Assembly (NCBI GenBank): GCA_963772645.1
Contig: CAVYYD010000001.1
Coordinates: 74,754-138,753 of the forward strand
Source of the DNA: DASSQJ01 sp963772645
Lineage (GTDB): Bacteria; Actinomycetota; Actinomycetes; Actinomycetales; Dermatophilaceae
Direction: 5' to 3'
Length of the DNA stretch: 64,000 nucleotides
Each line of letters begins with the position of its first letter. Within the stretch, counting starts at the first letter, position 1. Shown here piece after piece: positions 8,108-17,634 of this stretch. Under the pieces are notes generated by a model. That model searched no databases, was not told the DNA's origin, and worked only from the letters and a program-made list of their open reading frames with translations. A program made the translations under genes and the position numbers.

Positions 8108-9769
8108 TCAGGTGTCCGCCGCGCGGGCCAACGCCTCACGGGTGGCAGCGTGCCGCTCGAGCACGCGGCGCACCGGGGCGAGCACCTCGTCGTCGGCGAC
8201 CGTCGCGATCGCCTCGCGAAGCCGACGGTCGACGGCCCGGCCACGGCGCCGCGCCCCCACCGCGGCGAGCCACGCCGACACGAGGGCGAGGAGCACCCCG
8301 AGCAGCAGGCCGCCGGCGAGCAGGACGAAGGGGACGGGCAGCACGCCGACGGTCGGCGGCTCCGGCACGACGGTGTCCAGCTGCAACCAGCCGACGACGG
8401 CGTACACGGCGAGCCAGCCGACCCCGGCCACCGCGGCGAGCGCCAGCGCGAGCTGCAGGGCACCGACGAGGCGCCACCACACCGGGGGCCGGCCGTGCAC
8501 CGGGGTCCCGACCACCGCCCGGTCGAGGGCGTCGCCGAGATGAGCCTCGGTCGGCGCCGCCGCCCGCTCCACGGCATCCGCCCACGGGGTGGGCAGGTCG
8601 GTGGCCGCCTGGTCGGCGACCCGACGGGTGGCGAGGCTCACCGCGGCCCGAGCTGCCGGCGACGGAGGTGGCAGGGAGCTGCGCCCGAGCACCGAGCGCA
8701 CGTCGGTCGTCGTGACCTCGACCGACCGGTCGTCGAGGCGGAGCCGGCGCAGCGGGCGGGCCCGCAGCCGGTGCACCCAGCGGGTGAACGGCCACCCCGT
8801 GCGGGTCGCCGCCTCGAGCCGGTGGTCGCGCACGACGGCGTCGACGACGACGGGCACGCCGGCGGCCCGAGCGAGGGCGTCGACCAGCTCGGCCCGGCGC
8901 TCATCGGCGACCACCGGCTCGCGGTCGGCCACGTGCTCGCCCAGGGCGACCGCGACCGAGCGCACGTCGGCGGCCAACCGGGAGCGGGCCGCGGTCCGGG
9001 CGGCCACCGTGTTCGCCAGTCGCTGCCTCAGCTCGTCGACCCCGGACCCGGTGAGCGCGGAGGTCGCCAGCACCGTGGCCCGGGGGATGCCGTCGCGTTC
9101 CATGAGGCGCACGAGGTCGGTGCGGCACACGTCGACCTCGGCGGGACGCAGCCGGTCGACCTGGTTGAGGACGACCATCGTCACCGCCCCGTGCTCGGCC
9201 AGGGCGCGCACGTGGTCGTCGTGCAGGCGGGCGTCGGCGTACTTCTGCGGGTCGGTGACCCAGACGAAGAGGTCGACGAGCTCGAGCACCCGCAGCGCCT
9301 CGGCCCTGTGGGACAGCTCGCGGGAGTCGAGGTCGGGCAGGTCGAGGAGGACCAGGCCGTCGAGGGTGCCGATCGCCCCGTCGACGGTGTCGTCCACGTG
9401 GTGCCGGGTACCGACGGCGAGCCAGTCGAGCAGCTCGCCGGCGGGTTGGCCGCCCCACACCGCGGCGGTCGGCGTCGAGGTCGTCGGCCGGCGCACACCG
9501 ACCGCCGCCACGTCGGCGCCGACGAGGGCGTTGAAGAGTGAGGACTTGCCGCTGCCGGTGGCACCGGCGAGGGCGACGACGGTGCGACCGCCGACCAGCG
9601 CTGTCCGCTGCTCGACCTTGGCGGCCACGTCACCGGCGCGCTCCCTGAGGGGGGCCGGCAGCTCCTCGCCTCCCGCGGCGGTGGCCGCCTCGAGCGCCGC
9701 CGCCGCGGCGGCGAGCTCCTCGGGGGAGACCACCGCACCCCGCGCGGTGCCCATCCGCAGCGGGCTCAC
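8108..9769 (-). CDS. Dynamin-like/YfjP-type membrane GTPase, second of pair
   Basis: The 553-residue protein has a P-loop GATGSGKSS, a switch segment with LLDLPDLDS (DxxG-type) and a VLNQVDRL segment matching N/TKxD. Two hydrophobic helices follow at roughly residues 420-510. This fits the bacterial dynamin-like GTPases that come as tandem pairs in actinobacteria and act at the membrane. The GTG at 9769 overlaps the upstream stop (GTGA), pointing to coupled translation; an ATG at 9753 is an alternative. Function is inferred from the family only. Confidence 0.75.
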   Translation of the reverse strand: MSPLRMGTARGAVVSPEELAAAAAALEAATAAGGEELPAPLRERAGDVAAKVEQRTALVGGRTVVALAGATGSGKSSLFNALVGADVAAVGVRRPTTSTPTAAVWGGQPAGELLDWLAVGTRHHVDDTVDGAIGTLDGLVLLDLPDLDSRELSHRAEALRVLELVDLFVWVTDPQKYADARLHDDHVRALAEHGAVTMVVLNQVDRLRPAEVDVCRTDLVRLMERDGIPRATVLATSALTGSGVDELRQRLANTVAARTAARSRLAADVRSVAVALGEHVADREPVVADERRAELVDALARAAGVPVVVDAVVRDHRLEAATRTGWPFTRWVHRLRARPLRRLRLDDRSVEVTTTDVRSVLGRSSLPPPSPAARAAVSLATRRVADQAATDLPTPWADAVERAAAPTEAHLGDALDRAVVGTPVHGRPPVWWRLVGALQLALALAAVAGVGWLAVYAVVGWLQLDTVVPEPPTVGVLPVPFVLLAGGLLLGVLLALVSAWLAAVGARRRGRAVDRRLREAIATVADDEVLAPVRRVLERHAATREALARAADT

Positions 9770-11475
9770 GGGGTCGCCGCCTGGAGCTGCTCGGCGACCG
9801 ATCGCAGGCGATCGGCCTGGCCGTCCGGGGCGGCGTGTCCCGCGAGCACCCGGTCGTAGCGCCCCCGCTCGTGTGCGTACAGCTCGTCGGTGAGCTCGAG
9901 GAGGCGGCGCCGCGCCTTCACCGACATCTCGCGCACCGCCTGGTCGCCGAAGATCGCCTCGAGGACCCGCTGCGCCAGGACCGCCGTGCCGCCGGCGATG
10001 CCCACCTCGGCGCCGACCAGGCCACCGGTGTGCGCGAGGGCGACGAGCATGAGGAACAGGCCGATGCCGTTGACGCCGTAGGCGGCGATCCGCGCGTTCG
10101 TGCGGCGACCACGCCCCTCGGTCCGCACGAGGTCGAGGACCTCGCCCTGCCAGTCTCGGACCATCCGCTCGACCCGCTCGGCGGACTCGCTCGACGGGCG
10201 GGCCAGCCCCGGGGCGGCGGCGACGAGCTCGGGGCCTCCCGGCAGGCGCCGCCAGGCCCGGGCGGTGTCGGACGTCGCCGTCTCCAGGTTGGCGACGACG
10301 AGGGCGGCCACCCCGGTGTGCAGCGCCTCGCCGAGGGTGCGCGGGGGAGGCGGTGCGCCGGTGACGGCGGAGGTGAGGCGATCCCGCCAGCGGCCGATCG
10401 TCGTCTCGACGTTGCGGAAGAACTCGCCGGTGCCGACGAACTCCTGCCAGCGGGCGAGCACCTCTCCCCGCAGCAGCGACCCGTCGCTCATGCCGTCGGC
10501 CACCCGCTGGTGTGCCGCCGTGAAGGACTCGGCGACCGCCGCGGCGAGGGCCTGCTCGGCCTCCTCCTGCTCCCGGCTGGCACCGACCAGCTCGGTGGTG
10601 CGTCCGGACAGCGAGGCGACGGCCCCGCGCAGCGTCTGACCCACGACGATGTCCCGGGCCCGGGCGTCGCCGGCGAGCGCCTCCAGCCACGCGCGAAGCC
10701 GGCTCAGCGCCTCGTCGGGCAGCCGTCCCGCGGCGTCGAGGTCCGTCTCCGGCACGGTGAACACGGGGGCGGTGGGCAGTCCCTGCTCCCGCAGCATGCC
10801 GGTCAGGTGCGGACGGATGTCGGCGACCGCGTCGGGCGCCACCCGGTCGAGCACCACCGCGACCGCCGTCCCCCGCTCGGCCGCGGTGCGCAGCAGGTCC
10901 CACGGCACCGCATCGGCGTACCGCGCGGCGGTGGTGACGAAGAGCCACAGGTCGGCGGCGGCGAGGAGCTGGGTGGCGAGCACGCGGTTGGCCGAGACGA
11001 CGGAGTCGATGTCAGGGGCATCGAGCAGCGCCATCCCCGGCGGGAGCGCCGCCGACGCCACCAGCCGCACCGTCCCGGGCTGCTCCTCGTCGGTGCGGCG
11101 TCCGGTGACCCTGGCGAGCCCCGGCAGGATGCGGTCGCCGTCGAACCAGTGGAGGTCCTCGGGGTGGTGGACGAGCACCGGGGAGGTCGTCGTGGGGCGC
11201 AGCACGCCCGCGCGGCTCACCTCGTCGCCGACGATGCTGTTGACCAGCGTCGACTTGCCGGCGCCGGTCGAGCCGCCGACGACGGCGAGCAGGGGCGCGT
11301 CGATCGACCGGAGGCGGGGCAGGACGTAGTCGTCGAGCTGGTGGAGCAACCGGTCACGCGCCGCCGCGGCCTGGTCCCGGCCGGACACCTCCAGCGGCAG
11401 CACGGTGGCGTCGACCGTCTCGCGGAGCGTCTCGACCGCACCGACGAGCGCCCCCACGTCCCGGTCGGCCACCAC
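9766..11475 (-). CDS. Dynamin-like GTPase, first of pair
   Basis: The 569-residue protein carries GGSTGAGKST near residue 70, LLDAPDIDS as the switch II motif and VVLDRVAPD in the position of the base-specificity motif. The C-terminal third has a hydrophobic hairpin (GVNGIGLFLMLVALAH and following) that may insert in the membrane. It overlaps the second GTPase by four bases, so the two are likely expressed and act together. A GTG start at 11475 is followed directly by another GTG. Confidence 0.75.
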   Translation of the reverse strand: MVADRDVGALVGAVETLRETVDATVLPLEVSGRDQAAAARDRLLHQLDDYVLPRLRSIDAPLLAVVGGSTGAGKSTLVNSIVGDEVSRAGVLRPTTTSPVLVHHPEDLHWFDGDRILPGLARVTGRRTDEEQPGTVRLVASAALPPGMALLDAPDIDSVVSANRVLATQLLAAADLWLFVTTAARYADAVPWDLLRTAAERGTAVAVVLDRVAPDAVADIRPHLTGMLREQGLPTAPVFTVPETDLDAAGRLPDEALSRLRAWLEALAGDARARDIVVGQTLRGAVASLSGRTTELVGASREQEEAEQALAAAVAESFTAAHQRVADGMSDGSLLRGEVLARWQEFVGTGEFFRNVETTIGRWRDRLTSAVTGAPPPPRTLGEALHTGVAALVVANLETATSDTARAWRRLPGGPELVAAAPGLARPSSESAERVERMVRDWQGEVLDLVRTEGRGRRTNARIAAYGVNGIGLFLMLVALAHTGGLVGAEVGIAGGTAVLAQRVLEAIFGDQAVREMSVKARRRLLELTDELYAHERGRYDRVLAGHAAPDGQADRLRSVAEQLQAATP

Positions 11476-11544
11476 GCCCCAAGCCTAACGACCGCACCAC
11501 CGGCCACAGTGCGCCGCGCCCGGGCCTCGGCTCATGATGTCCCC

Positions 11545-12099
11545 GTGCGCCTCTTCGTCGCCGTCGTCCCCCCCGACGAGGTCCGTGCCGACCTCGAGGA
11601 CTTCCTCGAGCCGCGGCGTCACGTCGCCGGCCCCCGGTGGTCCGGGCCCGAGCAGTGGCACCTGACGCTGGCCTTCGTCGCGGCCGCACCGGAGCGGGTC
11701 GTCGAGGCGCTCGTCGACCGGCTCGGCGAGGTGGTGTCCCGGTGCACAACCGCTGAGCTGGCCATCGAGGGCGGCGGATGCTTCCCCGACGTGACCCGGG
11801 CCCGGGTGCTGTGGGCCGGGGTGCGCGGCGGCGTGGGCCTCGACCCCCTGGCCCGGGCGGCACGGTCCGCCTGCGCGGTCGTGGGGGCTCCGCCGGACGG
11901 CGGCCCGTTCCGCCCCCACCTCACGCTGGCCCGGTTCACGCGGCCGACGGAGGCCACCCGCTGGGTGCGCCTGCTCGATTCCTACCGCGGACCCGCGTGG
12001 CGGGCCGAGGAGGTCGTGCTCGTCGAGTCGCACCTGCCCCGGGAGCGGGGGCGCCGGCCGCGCCACGAGGTGCTGGCCCGTATCGGGCTGCCGGGTTAG
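11545..12099 (+). CDS. thpR: RNA 2',3'-cyclic phosphodiesterase ThpR (LigT family)
   Basis: The 184-residue protein has the two HxTx motifs of the 2H phosphoesterase superfamily: HLTL near residue 39 and HLTL near residue 125. The start (RLFVAVVPPDEV) and the length match bacterial ThpR/LigT, which open 2',3'-cyclic phosphates on RNA. The GTG start gives the conserved N terminus. The gene converges on a glycosyltransferase gene, with the stops overlapping by four bases. Confidence 0.9.
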   Translation: MRLFVAVVPPDEVRADLEDFLEPRRHVAGPRWSGPEQWHLTLAFVAAAPERVVEALVDRLGEVVSRCTTAELAIEGGGCFPDVTRARVLWAGVRGGVGLDPLARAARSACAVVGAPPDGGPFRPHLTLARFTRPTEATRWVRLLDSYRGPAWRAEEVVLVESHLPRERGRRPRHEVLARIGLPG

Positions 12100-13189
12100 G
12101 GCTCGACTGCCGCCCGGCAGGCGTCCAGGGCGACGGTGGCCCACCGCTCCCAGGACAGCTGATCCCGCCCCCGGCGGGTGGCCGCCACGGAGAACCGCTG
12201 CAGGTCGCCGGGTCGGAGAGCCGCTGCACGGCATCAGCGGACGCAGGCACGAGGGCCTCGGGGGGAACGAGGATGCCGGTGACGCCGTCGTCGACGATGT
12301 CCGGAACCCCCCCGGTGCGGGTGGCGACCACGGGGAGGCCGGATGCGGTGGCGTCGGTGAGCGTGACCCCACCGGCGTTCGCCGTCGCGGTCTCGAGGAG
12401 CACGTCGTGCGTGGCGTATACCTCCCCCATGCGCTCCCGCGGCACGCGGCCGAGGCTCCGCACCCCGGCAGGGAGGTGGCGCTCGGGCCCGACGACCGTC
12501 AGCTCGACGTCGACGCCACGGGCATGCAGCTCAGCGAGGACACCGAGGGCGGCGTCGCCCCCCTTGCGTACCCAGTCGCTGCCGACGAAGAGCAGCCGGA
12601 GCCGCCGTCGGGCCTCCGGCCCCGCGGGTGGGTGTCCGGCGACCACTGCCGGCCCGAACGGCGCCAGTCGAACGTGGTCCCGCGCGACGCCGTAGTCCTC
12701 GCACAGCGAGGTCGCGGCCCACCGCGACGAGACGACGAACCCGGACGCCCGGCGAGCTGTTCGCCTGGCGAGTAGCTCGCCCTGCCATCGGGCGACGGCG
12801 GGCAGGCCGCTGAACAGGGGGTAGTAGTTGGTGACGAGACCGAAGGTGGTGTCCCCGACCTCCACCACCGGGACGGCCAGGTGGCTGTAGGCATGCTCGG
12901 TGGAGGCCGCGACCGAGAGCACGGCGTCGGCCTCGAGGCTTCGCAGGGACCTCGAGACCGCTCGTGAGCGCTTCCGGCTCGTGGCGATCGCGTGTCCCGG
13001 GAGGTAGCTACGTCCCAGCGAGCCGAACGCACGCGCAGCGGCGCGGTCGACGAGGTGGTGCCGACCTTCGGGCACAACCACCGGCACGACGTCGGTGACC
13101 GCAGCGAGTGACTCGTACATCGGACGCACGACCCCCGACCATCCCGCGGGGTCATCTACCCGCCACGGGCTGAGGAACGCGATGCGCAC
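12096..13189 (-). pseudogene. GT4 family glycosyltransferase with frameshifted C terminus
   Basis: The product has a GT-B/GT4 layout: an N-terminal acceptor domain, LFVGSDWVRKGGD, LTVVGPERHLP and the donor-site region ATASGLPVVATRTGG. Near 12201-12212 the frame breaks. The next 45 or so residues (LQRFSVAATRRGRDQL...) are in the neighbouring frame and end at a TAA on 12096-12098. One missing base, probably a G, explains it. The GTG start at 13189 has GGAGG five bases upstream in RNA sense. Repaired length would be about 364 residues. It sits just downstream of the FkbM gene on the same strand. Confidence 0.75.
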
Positions 13190-13229
13190 GGGGTCCTCCA
13201 CGGTCGTACGTCGGTGCGGTGGGTCGGCG

Positions 13230-13916
13230 TCAGTCCCGCCAGGCCCAGACGGTGCCGTGACCCCAGTAGTTGGAGCGACCGTAGCCGACGTGGAAACCTG
13301 AGGCCTCGAGCAACCGCTCGGCCGAGGCCCTTGCCGGGAGGGACGGAGCACCGACGCGGTGGTACTCCATGACGAGGACCAGCGGACCCACGCCGGCGAG
13401 CCGGGGGTCTGCGAGGATCGGCCACTCCCCTCCCTCGATGTCCATCTTGACGAGATCGGCGTCCTCGACCAGCGGGGGGAAGTCGACCATCGGCACGGTG
13501 GTCGTCGCCTCCCCGGCACCGGAGCCAGCCAGGTGGGAGCCAGCCCCCCAGTCCTCGACGAACGCCGCCTGGCCGACCTCGGTACCGACAGCCGCGGCGA
13601 TGACTTCGACCATGGGGTCGTCGGCTGTGACGCGCCGCAGCACGCGGAGGTTCTCGGGCGCGGGCTCGACCGCGACGACCTGGGCCTCCGGCCACCGGCC
13701 CCTGGCCCACGAGGTGAACATCCCCACGTTCGCCCCGACGTCGACGATCCGCCGCACCCGGGCCGGGTCGAGCCGGCTCGCGAGCTCCGCGGGCGGCTCG
13801 TACTCGCCGGCCGCGAACACCTCGTAGAGCGCCTCGAGGTCTCGTCCGTGCTGCAGCGAGACCTCCCGACCCGTCCCGCGGATCCGGTACGTGCCCACCG
13901 ATCCGCGCCGCGTCAT
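13230..13916 (-). CDS. FkbM family methyltransferase
   Basis: The 228-residue product has IVDVGANVGMFTSWA, VVAVEPAPENLRVLRR, VKMDIEGGEWPIL and a C-terminal VMEYHRVG, the signature set of FkbM methyltransferases that O-methylate sugars or polyketides. ATG at 13916 has no well-placed ribosome site. Just upstream, in another frame, is a 52-residue stretch (13913-14068) that looks like the usual N-terminal extension of this family and ends in a TGA overlapping this ATG. A single-base indel could therefore have split a longer gene. It lies on the 3' side of tRNA-Arg. Confidence 0.8.
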   Translation of the reverse strand: MTRRGSVGTYRIRGTGREVSLQHGRDLEALYEVFAAGEYEPPAELASRLDPARVRRIVDVGANVGMFTSWARGRWPEAQVVAVEPAPENLRVLRRVTADDPMVEVIAAAVGTEVGQAAFVEDWGAGSHLAGSGAGEATTTVPMVDFPPLVEDADLVKMDIEGGEWPILADPRLAGVGPLVLVMEYHRVGAPSLPARASAERLLEASGFHVGYGRSNYWGHGTVWAWRD

Positions 13917-14068
13917 CTCTCCACGATCACCGTGACCGGGCTCGTCGTCCGGAACGCCACCGCCAGGAAGCGCAGCGCGAGGACCGACGCGACACCGCGG
14001 CGCACTGCGGGTCGGAGCAGGACCGCCCGGACCCCGGGCAGCGACGCGATGCGTCGCAGGTGGTTCAT
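13913..14068 (-). other. Possible N-terminal part of the FkbM gene in another frame
   Basis: An ATG-ATG pair sits two to five bases beyond the tRNA-Arg 3' end and opens a 52-residue basic, hydrophobic-rich frame (MNHLRRIASLPGVRAVL...). The frame stops at TGA 13915-13913, overlapping the ATG used for the FkbM gene. Similar segments precede the catalytic domain in related actinobacterial FkbM proteins, as far as I recall. It may be a split gene end, a leader ORF or chance. Confidence 0.35.
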
Positions 14069-14072
14069 CATG

Positions 14073-14146
14073 CGCCCCCGGCAGGACTCGAACCTGCGAC
14101 CTCGAGATTAGAAGTCTCTTGCTCTGTCCAGCTGAGCTACGAGGGC
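14073..14146 (-). tRNA. tRNA-Arg (anticodon TCT)
   Basis: The reverse complement folds as a cloverleaf: acceptor GCCCTCG pairs with CGGGGGC, the D arm holds AGCTCAGCTGG, the anticodon loop is CTTCTAA (anticodon TCT) and the T arm is CAGGTTCGAGTCCTG. No CCA is encoded. It lies between the M20 hydrolase and the FkbM gene. Confidence 0.95.
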
Positions 14147-14172
14147 CAGGACGCCGAAGCGCCGCGGCCAGT

Positions 14173-15405
14173 CTAGGAGGAGGCCCGACCCGCAGACGCC
14201 GATCCGGTGCGGCGCAGGGCGAGCTCCGCGAGCGCGGCCGCGACGTCGGGGACGACCGCATCGTCGAAGGCTGCGCGCGGGGAGTGGTTGTCCTCCGCCT
14301 GCTCGTGGTCGGCCACCGCGCACGCGCTGACGAAGAGGTAGGCGCCCGGGACCTCCTCGAGGACGAACGACATGTCCTCGGACCCCATCTCCGGGAACGG
14401 CATGTCCGCCCACCGCGCCGGACCGAAGAGGTCCGTCACCGCCTCTCGCGCGACGGCGAACTCGGCCTCGTCGTTGACCGTCACGGGGTAGCCGTGGTCC
14501 ACCACCACCTCCGCCGTGAGCGCGTGGGCGCCGGCCACGCCGTCGCAGACCCGCCGGATGACGTCGAGGGCGAGCGTCCGGTGCTCCGCCGAGAGCGCGC
14601 GTACCGTCAGCTCGATCTCCGCCCGGTCGGGGATGATGTTGTTCCTCGTCCCGGCCGCGATGCGCCCCGCGGTGACGACGACCGGGTCGAAGACGTCGAA
14701 ACGACGGGTCACCGCGCTCTGCAGCGCGAGGACGATCTCGCAGGCCACGGGTACCGGGTCCAGGGCCCGGTGCGGCGCGGACCCGTGCCCCCCGCGGCCC
14801 CTGACCGTGACGTGTACCTCGTCGGCCGAGGCCATGATCGGTCCCGGCCGCCCCCACCAGACGCCGAACGGGTGCTCCGCCGACGACACGTGGATCGCGT
14901 ACGCCGCGTCGACCCTGCGTCCCGCAACCTTGAGCAGGCCCTCCCGGAGCATCGGCTCCGCTCCCCCGGGGCCCTCCTCCGCCGGCTGGAACATCAGGAC
15001 GACGTCGCCGGCCAGCTCGGCCCGGCGCTCGGTCAGGATGCGGGCCGCGCCCACGAGTGCAGCGACATGGAGGTCGTGCCCGCACGCGTGCATCGTCCCC
15101 GGTCGCTGCGAGGCATAGTCGACGTCGACCTCCTCGGTGACGGGCAGGGCATCCATGTCGGCGCGCAGCAGAACCACGGGTCGCTCGCCCGCGGTACCCC
15201 CACCGGATGCCCCGCGGACGACCGCCACGACCGAGCTCAGCGACTCCGACGTCGTGACCTCGAGGTCGAGCCCGGAGAGCGACTCGAGCACGGCGGCCCG
15301 GGTGCCCGGGAGGTGTAGCCCGACCTCCGGCGCGCGGTGGAGGCGCCGCCGCAGGGACACCAGGTCGGGAGCGATGCGGTGGGCGATCTCGATCGAGCCG
15401 GTCAT
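14173..15405 (-). CDS. M20 family amidohydrolase/peptidase
   Basis: The 410-residue protein resembles N-acyl amino acid amidohydrolases (hippurate hydrolase group). It has LHRAPEVG near the start, LRADMDALPV, MHACGHDLHVA and QPAEEGPGGA with the active-site glutamates, a dimerisation domain with GGHGSAPH, and a C-terminal metal-site region EMGSEDMSF. These residues bind a two-metal centre and hydrolyse amide bonds of acylated amino acids or peptides. ATG at 15405 gives the family start; an upstream in-frame start only adds a low-complexity leader. It stands alone, between tRNA-Arg and the divergent orn gene. Confidence 0.9.
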   Translation of the reverse strand: MTGSIEIAHRIAPDLVSLRRRLHRAPEVGLHLPGTRAAVLESLSGLDLEVTTSESLSSVVAVVRGASGGGTAGERPVVLLRADMDALPVTEEVDVDYASQRPGTMHACGHDLHVAALVGAARILTERRAELAGDVVLMFQPAEEGPGGAEPMLREGLLKVAGRRVDAAYAIHVSSAEHPFGVWWGRPGPIMASADEVHVTVRGRGGHGSAPHRALDPVPVACEIVLALQSAVTRRFDVFDPVVVTAGRIAAGTRNNIIPDRAEIELTVRALSAEHRTLALDVIRRVCDGVAGAHALTAEVVVDHGYPVTVNDEAEFAVAREAVTDLFGPARWADMPFPEMGSEDMSFVLEEVPGAYLFVSACAVADHEQAEDNHSPRAAFDDAVVPDVAAALAELALRRTGSASAGRASS

Positions 15406-15592
15406 GCCCCGGATCCTCGCATCCGGGCCAGGGGCGGCAGCGGCTCGACGCACCGGCGGCCCGACCGGCCCCTCGACAGGGCCCCGAGCGCGCTCGACGG
15501 GGGGAGCCGTGAGGGCCCATCTTGGGCGGTGACCCGCGTCGCATGTGCACGAAGCCGGGCCGGTCCGCCGGAGCCGCGCTTAGCATGTCCGA

Positions 15593-16294
15593 ATGTCCTC
15601 CCCCTCCAGCGACCGCGCGCTCACCGACCGCATCGTCTGGATCGACTGCGAGATGACCGGGCTCTCGCTCGAGCACGACGCACTGGTCGAGGTCGCCGCC
15701 CTCGTCACCGACTTCGAGCTCAACGTCCTCGGGGAGGGCGTCGATGTCGTCATCCGGCCGCCACGAGAGGCTCTGGACCAGATGGGCGACTTCGTCCGGG
15801 AGATGCACACGACCTCCGGCCTGCTCGAGGAGATGGAGAGCGGGGTCAGCCTCGAGGAGGCGGAGCGGCTCGTGCTGGAGTACGTCCGTGAGTGGGTTCC
15901 CGAGGCGGGCAAGGCCCCGCTCGGCGGGAACACCGTGGCCACCGACCGGGCGTTCCTCCTGCGGGACATGCCCGAGCTCGAGGCTCACCTGCACTACCGG
16001 ATCATCGACGTCTCCTCCATCAAGGAGCTCTCCCGGCGCTGGTACCCGCGGGCGTACTTCGCCGCCCCGACCAAGACCGGGGGGCACCGGGCCCTCGCCG
16101 ACATCCGTGAGTCGATCGCCGAGCTGCGCTACTACCGCGAGGCCGTCTTCCTCGAGTCGCCGGGCCGGCCCACCGACGAGCTCCGCAGCCTCGCGGCCCG
16201 GCACGTCGTCGACCACGGGTCCCTGCCGGCTGGGGACCGGGTCCGAGCGGGCGGCGGCGACGACGGGGAGGCGGTCCGGAGCACCACCTCGTAA
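15593..16294 (+). CDS. orn: Oligoribonuclease
   Basis: The 233-residue protein has the DEDDh exonuclease motifs: WIDCEMTG (Exo I), a central GGNTVATDRAFL (Exo II) and HRALADIRESI with the histidine and aspartate of Exo III. Orn degrades two- to five-base RNA fragments and pGpG. The tail of about 35 residues after the exonuclease domain is longer than in E. coli, as is common in actinobacteria. It is followed by tRNA-His. Confidence 0.95.
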   Translation: MSSPSSDRALTDRIVWIDCEMTGLSLEHDALVEVAALVTDFELNVLGEGVDVVIRPPREALDQMGDFVREMHTTSGLLEEMESGVSLEEAERLVLEYVREWVPEAGKAPLGGNTVATDRAFLLRDMPELEAHLHYRIIDVSSIKELSRRWYPRAYFAAPTKTGGHRALADIRESIAELRYYREAVFLESPGRPTDELRSLAARHVVDHGSLPAGDRVRAGGGDDGEAVRSTTS

Positions 16295-16355
16295 CGGGTA
16301 CGATGGTCCGCGCTGCGGGCGCACGACATCCACGAGATGGCATGCGCCCGCCGCG

Positions 16356-16431
16356 GTGGGTGTAGCTCAGCTGGTAGAGCACCTGGTTGTGGTCCAGGGG
16401 GCCGCGGGTTCAAGTCCCGTCACTCACCCCA
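16356..16431 (+). tRNA. tRNA-His (anticodon GTG)
   Basis: Acceptor GTGGGTG pairs with CACTCAC, the D arm holds TAGCTCAGCTGG, the anticodon stem-loop CTGGTTGTGGTCCAG gives GTG, and the T arm is CGGGTTCAAGTCCCG. The discriminator is C and the CCA end is encoded. A G just before (16355) is the expected extra G-1. Confidence 0.95.
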
Positions 16432-16434
16432 CCT

Positions 16435-16461
16435 CCGCCCCCGGCCTCTGGCCGGGGGCGG
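16435..16461 (+). terminator. Hairpin terminator after tRNA-His
   Basis: A perfect 12-base inverted repeat, CCGCCCCCGGCC with its complement, spans a TCT loop four bases after the tRNA. There is no U tract, as is usual in GC-rich actinobacteria. It could also end the converging GT4 gene. Confidence 0.7.
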
Positions 16462-16472
16462 GCCGCCCGAAC

Positions 16473-17546
16473 TCACCGGCCGACGAGCTCGCGAACCGCC
16501 TCCCGCACGTCGGTCCACATCCCCGGGTAGGCGAACTGCTGCACCACGGTCCGGCGCGCCTCGGCGCCGACCCGGTTCCGCAGGTCCTCGTCGCTCAGGG
16601 CGCGGGCGAGCACCTCTGCCACCCCTGCCGGGTCCGACAGCGGCATCGTCAGCGCCGTCCGGCCGGGATCCACGTAGTCGCGCATCGCCGGGGTGTCCGT
16701 GACGGCCACGCACGCGCCGGCCGCGGACGCCTCGAGCAGGACGCTCTGACCCGTCGGATAGGCGAGCTCGTAGGTGGGTACCGCCACCACTCGGGCCGAG
16801 CGCAACCAGCGCACGTAGTCGTCGCCATGCGCCATCGGCTCGAGACGGACGTTCGGTGGCAGGCTCGCGGGGTCAAGGCGACCCGGCGTCGTGAGGATGT
16901 GGAAGGCGGCATCCGGGAGCTGTCGGGCGGCCTCGAGCAGGGTCACGAAGTCGCGTCCACGGTCCAGACCGATCGCGACGACGTCCTGGTCGCGCGGTAC
17001 CTCGGGGTCGGGACTGCACCACCGCGCGTCCACCGAGAACCGCAGCGGTTGCACGCGCTCCGCCGGGATACCGTGCTCGTCGAAGATCTCGACCTGGTTG
17101 CGGCTGAGCACGAACAGCCGATCCATGCCTGCGGCATCGCGGCGGATGCGGTCCCGCTGCTCTCGGGTCCCCGTCCGCAGCTCCTCCGCCCACCAGCAGG
17201 AGAGGACGAGCAGGGGCGTGCCGCGCATCGGCCAGAGCCCGCCGGCGCGTAGTCGCGATGCGAAGGCACCCTCCCGTTCGAGGAAGGCGAAGACCGCATC
17301 GGCCGATGCTGCGGCGCGCGCTGCACGCACAGTTCGGTCGACCGCCAGACCGCTGCGGTGCTCGACGACGTCCCGGACCTTGCGGTGCACTCGACTCCGC
17401 GCCGGCTCCACGCGCAGGAGCTGCAGGCCGTCACCGTGGAGGAACTCGGCGCCGTAAGCGAGCGGATGCCGCGGAGAGTCCCCCCGCACGCTTCGGTGGC
17501 CACCCTCGTCGCCATTCTCGAAGAGCCCGAGCACGCGGATCGACAT
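16473..17546 (-). CDS. GT4 family glycosyltransferase
   Basis: The 357-residue protein has a GT-B layout. The C-terminal donor half has DVVAIGLDRGRDF, AAFHILTTPG and the family signature around VAVPTYELAYPTGQSVLLEASAAGACVAVTDTP, with the EASAAG stretch in the place of the usual E-x7-E. The start MSIRVLGLFENGDEGG fits an acceptor-binding strand. Donor and acceptor are unknown. It lies alone between tRNA-His and the CopC gene, convergent with the tRNA. Confidence 0.8.
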   Translation of the reverse strand: MSIRVLGLFENGDEGGHRSVRGDSPRHPLAYGAEFLHGDGLQLLRVEPARSRVHRKVRDVVEHRSGLAVDRTVRAARAAASADAVFAFLEREGAFASRLRAGGLWPMRGTPLLVLSCWWAEELRTGTREQRDRIRRDAAGMDRLFVLSRNQVEIFDEHGIPAERVQPLRFSVDARWCSPDPEVPRDQDVVAIGLDRGRDFVTLLEAARQLPDAAFHILTTPGRLDPASLPPNVRLEPMAHGDDYVRWLRSARVVAVPTYELAYPTGQSVLLEASAAGACVAVTDTPAMRDYVDPGRTALTMPLSDPAGVAEVLARALSDEDLRNRVGAEARRTVVQQFAYPGMWTDVREAVRELVGR

Positions 17547-17634
17547 ACCGCAAACCTAGCGGCGGGCCCGGGCGCCCCGGCGCCCCGGCCCAGGCCCCGC
17601 AAGAGCGAAAGGGCTTGTTTGGGAGGATGGGAAC

